A stretch of 64,000 nt of DNA from Flagellimonas_B algarum (GTDB taxonomy: Bacteria; Bacteroidota; Bacteroidia; Flavobacteriales; Flavobacteriaceae). Of this stretch, positions 52,463 through 60,324 are shown in pieces. The DNA lies in contig NZ_JBEVTG010000002.1 in the NCBI RefSeq assembly GCF_040513375.1, forward strand, positions 744,001 through 808,000. Direction: 5' to 3'. The position numbers were made by a program, and so were the translations under genes. Under the pieces are notes generated by a model. That model worked only from the letters and a program-made list of their open reading frames with translations, was not told the DNA's origin and did not search any database. Every line of letters begins with the position of its first letter. Positions within the stretch are counted from its first letter, which is position 1.

Positions 52463-53403
52463 TGACAATAACACAATTGCAATACGTACTGGCCGTAGCC
52501 GAGTACCAAAATTTCACCTTGGCCGCCGAAAAGAGCTTCGTGACCCAACCTACCTTAAGCATGCAGGTGCAGAAGTTGGAAGACGAACTCGATGTGCTCA
52601 TATTCGACCGCAGCAAAAAACCGATTTCGATTACTGAAGTAGGCCGAAAAATCGTGGCCCAAGCCAAAAATATCGTGGCAGAGGCCGAACGTATCAAAGA
52701 TATCGTGGATCAAGATAAGGGGTTTATCGGAGGGGACTTCACCCTGGGCATCATCCCGACCATTATGCCGACCTTATTGCCCATGTTCTTACCCACTTTC
52801 GTGAAGAAGTTCCCGAAAGTGAATTTGATCATCAAAGAACAAGCCACGAATACCTTGATCCAAAACCTGAACGACGGGCATCTCGATGCGGCCATTGCCG
52901 CCACCCCGCTCGAAGTGGAATTTATCAAAGAACGACCACTGTATTACGAACCCTTTGTAGGCTATGTACCCAACGGCCATCGCTTGGCCGCCCAACAAGA
53001 AATCACCACTTCTGATCTCGATATCACCGATATCCTGCTCTTACAAGACGGGCACTGTTTTCGTGATGGGGTGGTGAATTTGTGTAAGTCACCGAAAAAC
53101 TTGTCGGGGGAGCAGTTCCAAATAGAAAGTGGCAGTTTCGAAACCTTGGTCAATCTCTCGAATGAGGGCATGGGCATGACGCTGCTGCCCTATTTGAACA
53201 CCATGGATCTTGATGAAGCGAAACGGAAGAACCTCAGGCACTTTAAAAAACCCCCACCTGCAAGGGAAATCAGTCTGATCTATCACAAAAGCGAATTGAA
53301 AATCCAAATTACCGAGGCCCTGAAAGAAGTTATTTCGGGCATCGTTCGTGGGGCGATCGCCTTCCAAGATGTCGAGATCATCAGCCCTCTAGGAAAAAAT
53401 TAA
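52462..53403 (+). CDS. oxyR: Hydrogen peroxide-sensing regulator OxyR
   Basis: This 313-residue LysR-type regulator has an N-terminal winged helix (about 1-60: TITQLQYVLAVAEYQNFTLAAEK) and a substrate-binding-type sensor. Redox cysteines are present as Cys199 and Cys208 (HCFRDGVVNLC), at the same positions as in E. coli OxyR. Peroxide forms the disulfide, and the oxidised tetramer activates catalase and peroxiredoxin genes. Likely targets are not adjacent in the window. It is transcribed alone, 81 bp after a strong terminator; an inverted repeat overlaps its start codon. Confidence 0.95.
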   Translation: MTITQLQYVLAVAEYQNFTLAAEKSFVTQPTLSMQVQKLEDELDVLIFDRSKKPISITEVGRKIVAQAKNIVAEAERIKDIVDQDKGFIGGDFTLGIIPTIMPTLLPMFLPTFVKKFPKVNLIIKEQATNTLIQNLNDGHLDAAIAATPLEVEFIKERPLYYEPFVGYVPNGHRLAAQQEITTSDLDITDILLLQDGHCFRDGVVNLCKSPKNLSGEQFQIESGSFETLVNLSNEGMGMTLLPYLNTMDLDEAKRKNLRHFKKPPPAREISLIYHKSELKIQITEALKEVISGIVRGAIAFQDVEIISPLGKN

Positions 53404-53420
53404 GCCACCCGAAGGTGGCT
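53393..53420 (-). terminator. Terminator for the small minus-strand gene
   Basis: AGCCACC and GGTGGCT form a 7-bp stem with a CGAA-type loop. Read on the minus strand a run of T follows (53394-53399 region), so it mainly terminates the 53425-53628 gene; it can also form in the oxyR mRNA. Confidence 0.75.
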
Positions 53421-53424
53421 GAGG

Positions 53425-53628
53425 TTATGCTTTTACTCTTAAATACAGTAAACTTTGATGTAATTCGGGTTTATCGACAACGAATTGCCGCAACCAGATC
53501 TTAAGCTCTTCGATTTCATTGGGCAGTAATCGAGAAACTGCTTTTTTGAGTTCTTTGGTGAACAATTTGGCATCAAAACTGACTTTTTGCAAGACCGTTT
53601 TGGTGTACTCCAACATAGCTCTAGCCAT
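53425..53628 (-). CDS. Small conserved-looking hypothetical protein
   Basis: This is a 67-residue protein, mostly two or three amphipathic helices (FDAKLFTKELKKAVSRLLP, NEIEELKIWLRQFVVDKPEL) with a high content of Leu, Lys and Glu. No family is named. Its own terminator, good spacing and lack of any overlapping gene make it convincing. The N-terminal half resembles nothing obvious. A small cytoplasmic or DNA-associated protein is possible, but there is no evidence for either. Confidence 0.62.
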   Translation of the reverse strand: MARAMLEYTKTVLQKVSFDAKLFTKELKKAVSRLLPNEIEELKIWLRQFVVDKPELHQSLLYLRVKA

Positions 53629-53712
53629 AAAAATGATATTGAATTAGGTTAAACGGTTGTGTACTAATTTACTTATAAATGCGCTATCTTGACTGTTATT
53701 TCGAGTTAAAAT

Positions 53713-55038
53713 TTGAATAATATCTTGTTAAAATCCACACAAACAAAATACCAAATCACTGTTTTTCAAATAGTTAGATTAAGAATTCTTATAGGTTTGC
53801 TAGTAGCGGGATTGTTGGGCAGTTGTGGGTCGACAAGAATCGGTAAGACTGCCAAATCCTTCCAAAAGGAGTTGGGCCAACCCAAAGACGCCACTCATTT
53901 TATGGGTATCCTGGTGTATGACCCGGAAACCAAGGACACCCTTTTCGCGAAAGACCACCATCGCTACTTTACGCCGGCCAGCAATGTCAAGATTTTTACC
54001 TTGTATACCGCTTTGCATTTATTGCCCGAACGGCTACCTGCCTTGCGGTATCACAACTCGGGGGGAGTGCTTCAGATCATGGGCACGGGTGATCCCACCC
54101 TGTTCCATCCTGAATTCGAAACCAAGGGCGTGATCGCCCTTTTGCAATCTGCTGATACGGTCCAAGTGTACCTTGAAAACTACAAGGGGAATCCTTTTAT
54201 GCCCGGATGGGCTTGGGAAGACTACGATGCCTATTTTTCGCCGGAAGTCGGTCCACTTCCTTTATATGGAAACACGGTTGAAATCCGCCCAACGGAGCCG
54301 TTGACCATAGTACCGGATTATTTTAGACCTCTTGTTGCCAGAGGAACTTCGAAATTTCGAAGGGCAAGACGCCATAACCGTTTCTTGGTGTCCCCTGAAT
54401 TGCGCGATACCTTACGCATCCCCTTTATGACCAGTGCGGAATTGACCCTAAAACTGTTGCAGGAAAAGGTGTCGGTTCCGGTGGTAACTAACGACATTCC
54501 ACCTTCTTCACCTTTAGATACGCTGTGGGGCAACCCGACCGATTCGGTGGTACACCACATGCTTTTAAAGAGCGATAACTTTCTGGCCGAGCAATTGGCC
54601 TTGACCACCTCATCGCAATTGGGCGATACCCTGGATTTTACCAGACTTCGCACCCATATGCTCAATGGACCCCTCAGCGATTTGAAGCATAAACCGCGAT
54701 GGGTCGACGGTTCGGGACTTTCTCGCTACAACCTCTTCACCCCGACCTCCATGGTACAGGTCTTGGAAAAACTGTGGATTGAATTCGACAGACGACGTGT
54801 CTTGACTTTGATGCCCGCTTGGGACCAAGACGGAACAAAATCCAAAACCGATCAAGACGACTTCATCTGGGCCAAATCGGGCTATGTAGGCAACAACTAC
54901 AATCTAAGCGGCTATATCAAAACGAAATCAGGGAAGGTGCTGCTCTTCAGTTTTATGAACAACCATTATCTCGATCCGACAGCGTCCATCCGTGAGAGGA
55001 TGTACCGCTGCCTGCGGCTGTTACACCAAAGTTATTGA
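53713..55038 (+). CDS. dacB: PBP4-type D-Ala-D-Ala carboxypeptidase/endopeptidase (S13)
   Basis: This 441-residue penicillin-binding protein has the three active-site motifs: Ser90-X-X-Lys93 (ASNVKIF), Ser287-Asp-Asn289 (KSDNFLAE) and Lys388-Ser-Gly390 (AKSGYV). It would trim or cleave peptidoglycan cross-links in the periplasm. A lipobox-like LLGSC at about 34-38 suggests a lipoprotein. There is no ATG before the signal; TTG at 53713 is the earliest candidate, and another TTG follows within the hydrophobic stretch. It is somewhat shorter than E. coli PBP4. It ends with a 7-bp convergent overlap with the NUDIX gene. Confidence 0.88.
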   Translation: MNNILLKSTQTKYQITVFQIVRLRILIGLLVAGLLGSCGSTRIGKTAKSFQKELGQPKDATHFMGILVYDPETKDTLFAKDHHRYFTPASNVKIFTLYTALHLLPERLPALRYHNSGGVLQIMGTGDPTLFHPEFETKGVIALLQSADTVQVYLENYKGNPFMPGWAWEDYDAYFSPEVGPLPLYGNTVEIRPTEPLTIVPDYFRPLVARGTSKFRRARRHNRFLVSPELRDTLRIPFMTSAELTLKLLQEKVSVPVVTNDIPPSSPLDTLWGNPTDSVVHHMLLKSDNFLAEQLALTTSSQLGDTLDFTRLRTHMLNGPLSDLKHKPRWVDGSGLSRYNLFTPTSMVQVLEKLWIEFDRRRVLTLMPAWDQDGTKSKTDQDDFIWAKSGYVGNNYNLSGYIKTKSGKVLLFSFMNNHYLDPTASIRERMYRCLRLLHQSY

Positions 55039-55619
55039 GCTTTAAAGGCTTCTAGATGCAATTGGGCCCATTGCAATAACATGATGGTCTTGGCGTCTTT
55101 GATTTCACCGGATACCATCATTGCGAGTGCCTCGGTCATGGGAAGCTCCAATACTTCGATGTTTTCGGTCTCGGCAGCCACTCCGCCGCCCTCACTCACC
55201 TTCATGCCATCTTCATACGGGGCAATGAAAAAATGGAGGACCTCGGTCACCGAACCGGGAGACATATACGATTCAAAGACTTTGCGCACCTGCGTAATCC
55301 GGAAACCGGTTTCTTCCTCTACCTCCATTTTTATGGTGGCTTCGGCATCCCCTTTTTCCAAAATTCCGGCGCAGACTTCGATCATCATCCCATCCGTATT
55401 GCCATTTAAATAGGTGGGCATTCGGAATTGCCGGGTCAATACCACGGTACGTTTTCGCTCGTTGTACAGCAAAATAGCGGCTCCGTTCCCACGGTCATAG
55501 GCTTCCCGCTCTTGGGGTTCCCATTCACCGTCGGCCCGTTGGTATTCGAAGGAGACCTTGGTCAAGGAATACCAATTATCGGAGAGCAGTTCCTTTTTAA
55601 TGTTTCTGACTTTACCCAT
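55032..55619 (-). CDS. nudK: NUDIX hydrolase, NudK-like
   Basis: This 195-residue NUDIX enzyme resembles GDP-mannose pyrophosphatase NudK. The NUDIX box AGILEKGDAEATIKMEVEEE then TGF keeps the catalytic glutamates, although one Glu is Asp and the usual basic residue is Met. Conserved surroundings include VVLTRQFRMPTYLNG and YMSPGSVTEVLHFFIAPYE. It should hydrolyse GDP-mannose or a similar nucleotide sugar. It follows the DUF4406 gene with an 8-bp overlap, so these are cotranslated. Confidence 0.87.
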   Translation of the reverse strand: MGKVRNIKKELLSDNWYSLTKVSFEYQRADGEWEPQEREAYDRGNGAAILLYNERKRTVVLTRQFRMPTYLNGNTDGMMIEVCAGILEKGDAEATIKMEVEEETGFRITQVRKVFESYMSPGSVTEVLHFFIAPYEDGMKVSEGGGVAAETENIEVLELPMTEALAMMVSGEIKDAKTIMLLQWAQLHLEAFKAQ

Positions 55620-55971
55620 GGGCTTCTGGAATTTCCGAAAGGTCGAAATAAATCTTCAAACCCAGTTTTTTACCTAGGGCCACATCTTGATCGGCTCCGT
55701 TCGAAGCCCCCGGAATCCGTAATATGGCATCGCATTTCGCCAAGAGTCGATGGGCGACCGGGTATTGCATTTCGGTAAAGATCGCATCGCCTATGGCTTG
55801 TGAACCCGCGAGCTTGATCAAGGGGTTGGCCACCCACTCCCCGATCATCGGTATGTGTCCTTTTCGATAGATCGGAAGGGCCATGGCTTCCAGATTATCC
55901 ATATTCCTTTGGATGCGTTCGGGGTCGTTTTGGGTGCCGCTGCGATAGGGTCCGGCAATGAGGATCAACAT
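55612..55971 (-). CDS. DUF4406 protein (nucleoside 2-deoxyribosyltransferase-like)
   Basis: This 119-residue protein has the NDT-fold signs: LILIAGPYRSGT at the N-terminus, HIPMIGEWVANPLI, and the C-terminal CDAILRIPGASNGADQDVALG with ligand-contacting Ser-Asn and Asp. DUF4406 is related to nucleoside deoxyribosyltransferases and the DUF1937 group, but activity is unproven. It overlaps the NudK-like gene by 8 bp, so the pair may handle nucleotide sugars or modified nucleotides. Confidence 0.85.
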   Translation of the reverse strand: MLILIAGPYRSGTQNDPERIQRNMDNLEAMALPIYRKGHIPMIGEWVANPLIKLAGSQAIGDAIFTEMQYPVAHRLLAKCDAILRIPGASNGADQDVALGKKLGLKIYFDLSEIPEAHG

Positions 55972-56036
55972 GGGTGCATTGTTTCTTCAAAGAAACGAAA
56001 AGGAGGCTTGAAAACACTTAAGATACCTTAAGCCCT

Positions 56037-56609
56037 TTATTTTTTCTTCACGCTGCTCAAAAACTCAGGGGTGACCCCCAGATAGGAGGCGATTTGGCGT
56101 TGGGTCACCTTTTTCGAAATGTCAGGGTATTTGGCAACAAAACGACTATAGCGCTCTTCCACCGTTAAGGAAATGACATCCAAGACGCGCAGTTGCTCCC
56201 GAATGTAGGCCCGTTGATACAGCATCCTGAAATAGCGCTCTAATTTGGGATGCTCCTTCATTAAGTCTTCGAGCTCAGAGCGCCCTACCATCCAGACGGA
56301 GGCCGGTTCGAGGGTCTCCAACGTCATCAGGGCGGGTGTGCCCTCGGTAAAGGCACCCATATCGGTAATCCACCAATCGCTAATGGCGAACATTACGGTC
56401 GATTCCTTTCCCCTTGCATCGCAGTGGTATCCGCGCAAGCTCCCTGTTTCCACATAATAAAAGTCACGACAACCGGCACCTTGTTGTAAGAGGGTCGTTT
56501 TTTTAGGGTAACGTTCGTTTCGAAAAACTTGGAGCACCGCTTTTTTCTCATCTGCATCAAGAGCGACAAAGCGTTCGATATTCTTGCAAAGCGATTTTCC
56601 TAGCTCCAT
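56037..56609 (-). CDS. Crp/Fnr-type transcriptional regulator
   Basis: This 190-residue regulator has a cyclic-nucleotide-binding-like beta-barrel (about 30-120: TTLLQQGAGCRDFYYVETGSL begins it) and a C-terminal helix-turn-helix (VTQRQIASYLGVTPEFLSSVKKK). No Fe-S cysteine cluster of the Fnr type is evident, and the ligand is unknown. It lies 11 bp downstream of a DUF2461 gene and is probably in the same transcript. Its targets cannot be deduced. Confidence 0.9.
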   Translation of the reverse strand: MELGKSLCKNIERFVALDADEKKAVLQVFRNERYPKKTTLLQQGAGCRDFYYVETGSLRGYHCDARGKESTVMFAISDWWITDMGAFTEGTPALMTLETLEPASVWMVGRSELEDLMKEHPKLERYFRMLYQRAYIREQLRVLDVISLTVEERYSRFVAKYPDISKKVTQRQIASYLGVTPEFLSSVKKK

Positions 56610-56620
56610 ACCGTCGGTGA

Positions 56621-57274
56621 TCAGACCATTGCCGCTTCATTGAGATACCTGCGAAAGGGCAGCATTTCGAAATATACCTTTTCGATCAAATCGGGAAAGC
56701 CGGGTCTTAAGACCGTTTCCCGATCGAATTCATACACCACGGCGAAGGTTTTGTTCTTGAGCAATTCCACATGCGGATGGTCATTGGCAAACCCTTTTGG
56801 AGCCTTCCGTAAGCGTTCATCCTCATACAGCTCACCAAAGGTCTTCCGAAAAGGGGGTTTGGAAAGGATGTCTTGCAACACCTCACCATTATAATCGATG
56901 CCATCACGGATGTTTCGAAGGGTCTTTGGGTCAGGACGCCAAAAACCACCGGCCAACATGCAGTGTTTCAGGCCGATCTCAATGTAAAAATCGGCACTTC
57001 GCGGGGCCTTGTCCAGCCCTGCCCCGAAGTGATCCTTGTATACGGGTTTGTTCGGATGGAACATCAGGTTGTTGTTGATCCGGTTGATGCCTTTTTTACC
57101 CGGCGTGCTGTAATAGTCGGGATCTCGCTCGGCCATACGAAGATCCAGCATGTCCAACCAAGTGACAAAATCACGCCGGATGCCTTGATACCACGCACGG
57201 TTGTCGTCCATCCACGCCTTGTGGTTGTTCTTTTGCAGGGCCTCTAGAAATCGGAACAGCTCTTGAAAATCCAT
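56621..57274 (-). CDS. DUF2461 family protein
   Basis: This is a 217-residue cytoplasmic protein with the DUF2461 features: FRFLEALQKNNHKAWMDDNRAWYQGIR, a NLMFHPNKPVYKDHFGAGLDK segment, then FYIEIGLKHCMLAGGFWRPD and the late LRKAPKGFANDHPHVELL. The function is unknown. ATG 57274 is preferred over an upstream in-frame codon. It precedes the Crp/Fnr gene in the same direction and follows a strong terminator that isolates it from the AIM24-like gene. Confidence 0.87.
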   Translation of the reverse strand: MDFQELFRFLEALQKNNHKAWMDDNRAWYQGIRRDFVTWLDMLDLRMAERDPDYYSTPGKKGINRINNNLMFHPNKPVYKDHFGAGLDKAPRSADFYIEIGLKHCMLAGGFWRPDPKTLRNIRDGIDYNGEVLQDILSKPPFRKTFGELYEDERLRKAPKGFANDHPHVELLKNKTFAVVYEFDRETVLRPGFPDLIEKVYFEMLPFRRYLNEAAMV

Positions 57275-57284
57275 ACGCAATGAT

Positions 57285-57310
57285 AAAAAAATTCCCGCCA
57301 TGGCGGGAAT
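57285..57310 (-). terminator. Rho-independent terminator
   Basis: The palindrome ATTCCCGCC AT GGCGGGAAT (57291-57310) is followed on the minus strand by seven T. It terminates the AIM24-like gene at 57338-58135. Confidence 0.9.
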
Positions 57311-57337
57311 CCATTGTCTTCCAATTAAAGGGACTGA

Positions 57338-58135
57338 TTAAAATCCATTGTCGCCCATGACGATATCGCCTAGGCCTCCCAAAAGACTGCCTTCCCCCTT
57401 GTCTTTACCCCCTCTGGGAATGGCGGCCAAGACCCGGCCTGCCAACCTGCTGAAGGGCAGCGATTGGACGTAGACGGTACCCGGCCCGCGTAAGGTCGCA
57501 AAGAACAAGCCTTCACCCCCGAAGACGGTGTTCTTGATGCCGCCTACGAATTCGATATTATAGTCCACTTCCTGTGAGAAACCTACGATACAGCCTGTAT
57601 CGACCTTGAGCACTTCACCAGGGGCCAAGGTTTTCTTGGCCATGGTACCTCCAGCGTGTACAAAGGCCATGCCGTCTCCCTCGAGTTTCTGCATGATAAA
57701 ACCTTCACCACCGAACAGGCCGCGCCCCAAACGTTTCGAGAATTCGATGCCTACGGATACCCCTTTGGCGGCACATAGAAAGGCGTCTTTTTGGCAAATG
57801 AATTTCCCGCCTTGTTCAGAAAGATCGATGGGTACGATCTTCCCTGGATAGGGCGAAGCGAAGCTCACTTGTTTCTTGCCCTGGCCCACGTTCAAAAAAG
57901 CGGTCATAAAGAGACTCTCACCGGTCAACAGCCGCTTACCGGCCGAGAACAATTTGCCCAGTACGCCGGAATCTTGATTGGAACCGTCACCGAAGATGGT
58001 ATCCATCTTGATATCGGTATCCATCATCATAAAGCTGCCGGCCTCGGCAACTACGGCTTCTTGGGGGTCGAGTTCGATCTCGACGTATTGCATTTCTTCC
58101 CCATAAATTTCATAGTCAATTTCGTGTGCGTTCAT
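57338..58135 (-). CDS. TIGR00266/AIM24 family protein
   Basis: This 265-residue protein has the TIGR00266 (AIM24-like) beta-prism: IEYDIYGEEMQYVEIELDP-type start (here DYEIYGEEMQYVEIELDPQ), AVVAEAGSFMMMD, GKLFSAGKRLLTGESLFMTAF, and FGGEGLFFATLRGPGTVYVQSLPFS near the end. The repeats of small residues and Gly-rich turns are typical. The function is unknown; yeast AIM24 is linked to mitochondrial inner-membrane organisation. It is monocistronic and has its own terminator. Confidence 0.9.
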   Translation of the reverse strand: MNAHEIDYEIYGEEMQYVEIELDPQEAVVAEAGSFMMMDTDIKMDTIFGDGSNQDSGVLGKLFSAGKRLLTGESLFMTAFLNVGQGKKQVSFASPYPGKIVPIDLSEQGGKFICQKDAFLCAAKGVSVGIEFSKRLGRGLFGGEGFIMQKLEGDGMAFVHAGGTMAKKTLAPGEVLKVDTGCIVGFSQEVDYNIEFVGGIKNTVFGGEGLFFATLRGPGTVYVQSLPFSRLAGRVLAAIPRGGKDKGEGSLLGGLGDIVMGDNGF

Positions 58136-58195
58136 GTATGTCGTTTTTTATTGATTCCATTGATTGGTGCCCGAAACCCGAATTTTGTTACACCC

Positions 58196-58651
58196 TTAGG
58201 CTTTCAACCGGACCGTCCACTCGAAATTAAAGGTAGAGACCACGACCCCATCTTGGTTGACCCCTACGGCCTTCATCCAAAACTTCTGCCCCTCTCCGGT
58301 CGCGATGGTGGCTTTGATGGCGTCGGCGATCAGATGGCCATCCTCACAGGTAAAAGTGATCTTGCCAGTGGCCTTCTTTGAAAAATTCGCATTGTTGTTC
58401 TGCACCAGCATGGAAATCTTGCGGCCACTTTCGCGGATTTGATCGATGACCATCGCGCCGGTAGAAAGCTCGGCAGCCATACCCTGTACCGCCCAGAACA
58501 TACTTTTGAACGGATTTTGGTTGGCCCAACGATGGGTGACGGTGGTGACCGCCTTTTTATCATCCAAATAACGTAGTCGTACCCCGCACCACCAGGCCGA
58601 AGGCAATTTAAAAAAAGTGAAAGTGTTGAATTTACTGGTGCTTGTAGCCAT
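58196..58651 (-). CDS. DUF4442 hotdog-fold protein
   Basis: This 151-residue protein resembles the DUF4442 hotdog (thioesterase-like) fold: FTFFKLPSAWWCGVRLRYLD, VTHRWANQNPFKSMFWAVQGMAAELSTGAMVI, ISMLVQNNNANFSKKATGKITFTC and a final WTVRLKA. The central helix lacks the classical catalytic Asp/Glu, so enzyme activity is doubtful. ATG 58651 (MATSTSKF) is preferred over a further upstream codon. It is transcribed alone and divergent from the DUF4870 cluster. Confidence 0.82.
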   Translation of the reverse strand: MATSTSKFNTFTFFKLPSAWWCGVRLRYLDDKKAVTTVTHRWANQNPFKSMFWAVQGMAAELSTGAMVIDQIRESGRKISMLVQNNNANFSKKATGKITFTCEDGHLIADAIKATIATGEGQKFWMKAVGVNQDGVVVSTFNFEWTVRLKA

Positions 58652-58734
58652 TTCATTGTATTTATCGCCCCTAAAAATAGGCAATAAAAATCGGCTTACA
58701 ATTGTTAAATAAATGTTAATTTATAGTACTTTGT

Positions 58735-58767
58735 TTTGCATAGTACCATCTTTTGGATATATATTTG
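58735..58767 (+). promoter_or_regulatory. Promoter of the DUF4870-to-DUF2807 cluster
   Basis: TTTG (58735-58738) and TATATTTG (58760-58767) are 21 bp apart, a good match to the Bacteroidota TTTG / TAnnTTTG promoter. The DUF4870 start codon is 54 bp downstream. Confidence 0.6.
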
Positions 58768-58821
58768 CATCGTAAGCTAATAGGTAAACTATTATCAAAC
58801 ACCAAAATCATCAATCAAAAA

Positions 58822-59304
58822 ATGGCAACAACCTTAAGCAAACACGAACGCAATCTATCGGCCATCATCCATGCGTCGACCTTTTCGAAGTACTTTGTAC
58901 CGTTCGGGAATTTCATTTTCCCCTTGATCCTATGGACGGCCAACAAGAAAGAACATCAATTCGTCGACTACAATGGCAAGCAGGCCTTGAATTTTCAAAT
59001 CAGCATGTTGCTGTATTCGATCATTGTCGGGCTGATCAGTGTACCGTTCTTTATCGGGTTCTTGCCGGATCTTTTCGACGGCGACTTCTTCGGATTCCAC
59101 CGTTTGAGTGATTTCAACAACCTGAACATCCACATCAGCAGTGATGATTTCCGATTCGGCCGGTTCTTTTGGCCTGCCGGTATCGCAGGCTTGTTGCAGG
59201 CGGGTTTGATGGTCATCAATGTGGTGTACACCATTCTGGCGACCATCCGCACCAATGAAGGGCAAACCTTTGCCTATCCGTTCACCATTAAATTCATCAA
59301 ATAA
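58822..59304 (+). CDS. DUF4870 family membrane protein
   Basis: This 160-residue protein has the DUF4870 layout: an N-terminal LSAIIHASTFSKYFVPFGNFIFPLILW segment, KKEHQFVDYNGKQALNFQI, a central membrane helix, an acidic/aromatic loop, and GLLQAGLMVINVVYTILATI as the last helix. Function unknown, though often linked to Tic20-like membrane proteins. ATG 58822 is favoured; codons upstream at 58753 lie within the promoter region. Its stop overlaps the next gene (TAATG). Confidence 0.88.
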   Translation: MATTLSKHERNLSAIIHASTFSKYFVPFGNFIFPLILWTANKKEHQFVDYNGKQALNFQISMLLYSIIVGLISVPFFIGFLPDLFDGDFFGFHRLSDFNNLNIHISSDDFRFGRFFWPAGIAGLLQAGLMVINVVYTILATIRTNEGQTFAYPFTIKFIK

Positions 59305-59810
59305 TGAAAAACGGATACCTAACTATCGTCATCGCGCTATTCACTTCGACCTTGGCCATGGGGCAACTGCCGAAGACCGATGCCCTCTATCAAACGTTGA
59401 AGGAACAGGACAGCTTGCTATTCAATGCGGCCTTCAATACCTGTGGGATTCCCGTATTGAATGGGATATTCACCGACGATTTTGAGTTTTATCACGATAA
59501 AGGGGGTTTGACCGAAGGCAAGGAAGCCTTCGTTTCACGGATCGCCGAAGGCTGTGCCCAGCGCACGGCTGACAGTCCGCAACCGGCAAAACGCATTTTA
59601 ATCGAGGACAGTTTGGAGGTGTACCCCTTGTACAAAAACGGGGAATTGTATGCCGCGATACAACACGGGGTACACCGTTTTGAGTTCTTGAACCAAAACA
59701 ACGAATACCAAAGAGGGGATATAGCGAAGTTCACCCATGTGTGGGTACGTCAAGACGGACGATGGAAAGTACGTCGCGAGCTCAGTTATGACCATCATTT
59801 ACAACCATAG
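59304..59810 (+). CDS. NTF2-like/DUF4440 secreted protein
   Basis: This 168-residue protein has a signal peptide ending near AMGQ. The mature domain is a small alpha+beta barrel of the NTF2/DUF4440 type: LYQTLKEQDSLLFNAAF, TDDFEFYHDKGGLTEGKEAF, ELYAAIQHGVHRFEF and FTHVWVRQDGRWKVRRELSYDH. NTF2-like folds can bind a small molecule or catalyse isomerisation; no activity is assigned. It overlaps the DUF4870 stop by one base and ends 177 bp before the PadR gene, with a large hairpin between. Confidence 0.86.
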   Translation: MKNGYLTIVIALFTSTLAMGQLPKTDALYQTLKEQDSLLFNAAFNTCGIPVLNGIFTDDFEFYHDKGGLTEGKEAFVSRIAEGCAQRTADSPQPAKRILIEDSLEVYPLYKNGELYAAIQHGVHRFEFLNQNNEYQRGDIAKFTHVWVRQDGRWKVRRELSYDHHLQP

Positions 59811-59862
59811 GGTTTATTCATCGATCAAAAAACGAAAAACGCATCAATCAATCAACCAAAAA

Positions 59863-59906
59863 GGTTCCGTGCCCGCTTCTCATCAAAGCGGGACGGCACG
59901 GAAACC
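59863..59906 (+). promoter_or_regulatory. Large hairpin between NTF2-like and padR genes
   Basis: GGTTCCGTGCC (59863-59873) pairs with GGCACGGAAACC (59895-59906) with one bulged base, and CGCTT pairs with AAGCG inside, giving a stem of about 16 bp with an internal bulge. No T run follows, so a terminator is unlikely; mRNA processing, attenuation or a regulator site are possible. Confidence 0.55.
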
Positions 59907-59987
59907 GAAAGAAGCCCTCGGGTTTTGTGAAAACGAACAGTAACATGCCGTCGACACCGATCGGCGCAACATTAGAACCATGAAGTT

Positions 59988-60317
59988 ATGAACATAGAAA
60001 ACACAAAAGCACAAATGCGCAAAGGGGTTCTGGAATATTGCATACTTTCCATCCTTAGGGACAAGGACAAATATGCATCCGAAATTCTAGGAGCCTTGAA
60101 AGACGCAAAGATGCTCGTGGTGGAGGGTACGATCTACCCACTGCTTACCCGGCTTAAAAACGCAGGGTTGCTCAATTATCGCTGGGAGGAGTCCACTTCA
60201 GGGCCGCCCCGCAAGTATTACGCACTTACTGAAACAGGCCAGTTGTTCTTAAAGGAATTGAACGGCACCTGGGATGAATTAAGAAATGCAGTCAATTTGG
60301 TAACCAACGCAAAATAA
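59988..60317 (+). CDS. PadR family transcriptional regulator
   Basis: This 109-residue winged-helix protein has the PadR core: QMRKGVLEYCILSILRDKDKYASEIL, then VVEGTIYPLLTRLKNAGLLNYRW and SGPPRKYYALTETGQLFLKEL. PadR proteins repress genes for stress or membrane functions and are commonly found beside PspC genes in Bacteroidota. It lies 7 bp upstream of the PspC gene, so it likely controls its own operon. The ligand is not known. Confidence 0.93.
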   Translation: MNIENTKAQMRKGVLEYCILSILRDKDKYASEILGALKDAKMLVVEGTIYPLLTRLKNAGLLNYRWEESTSGPPRKYYALTETGQLFLKELNGTWDELRNAVNLVTNAK

Positions 60318-60324
60318 GTAGAAC

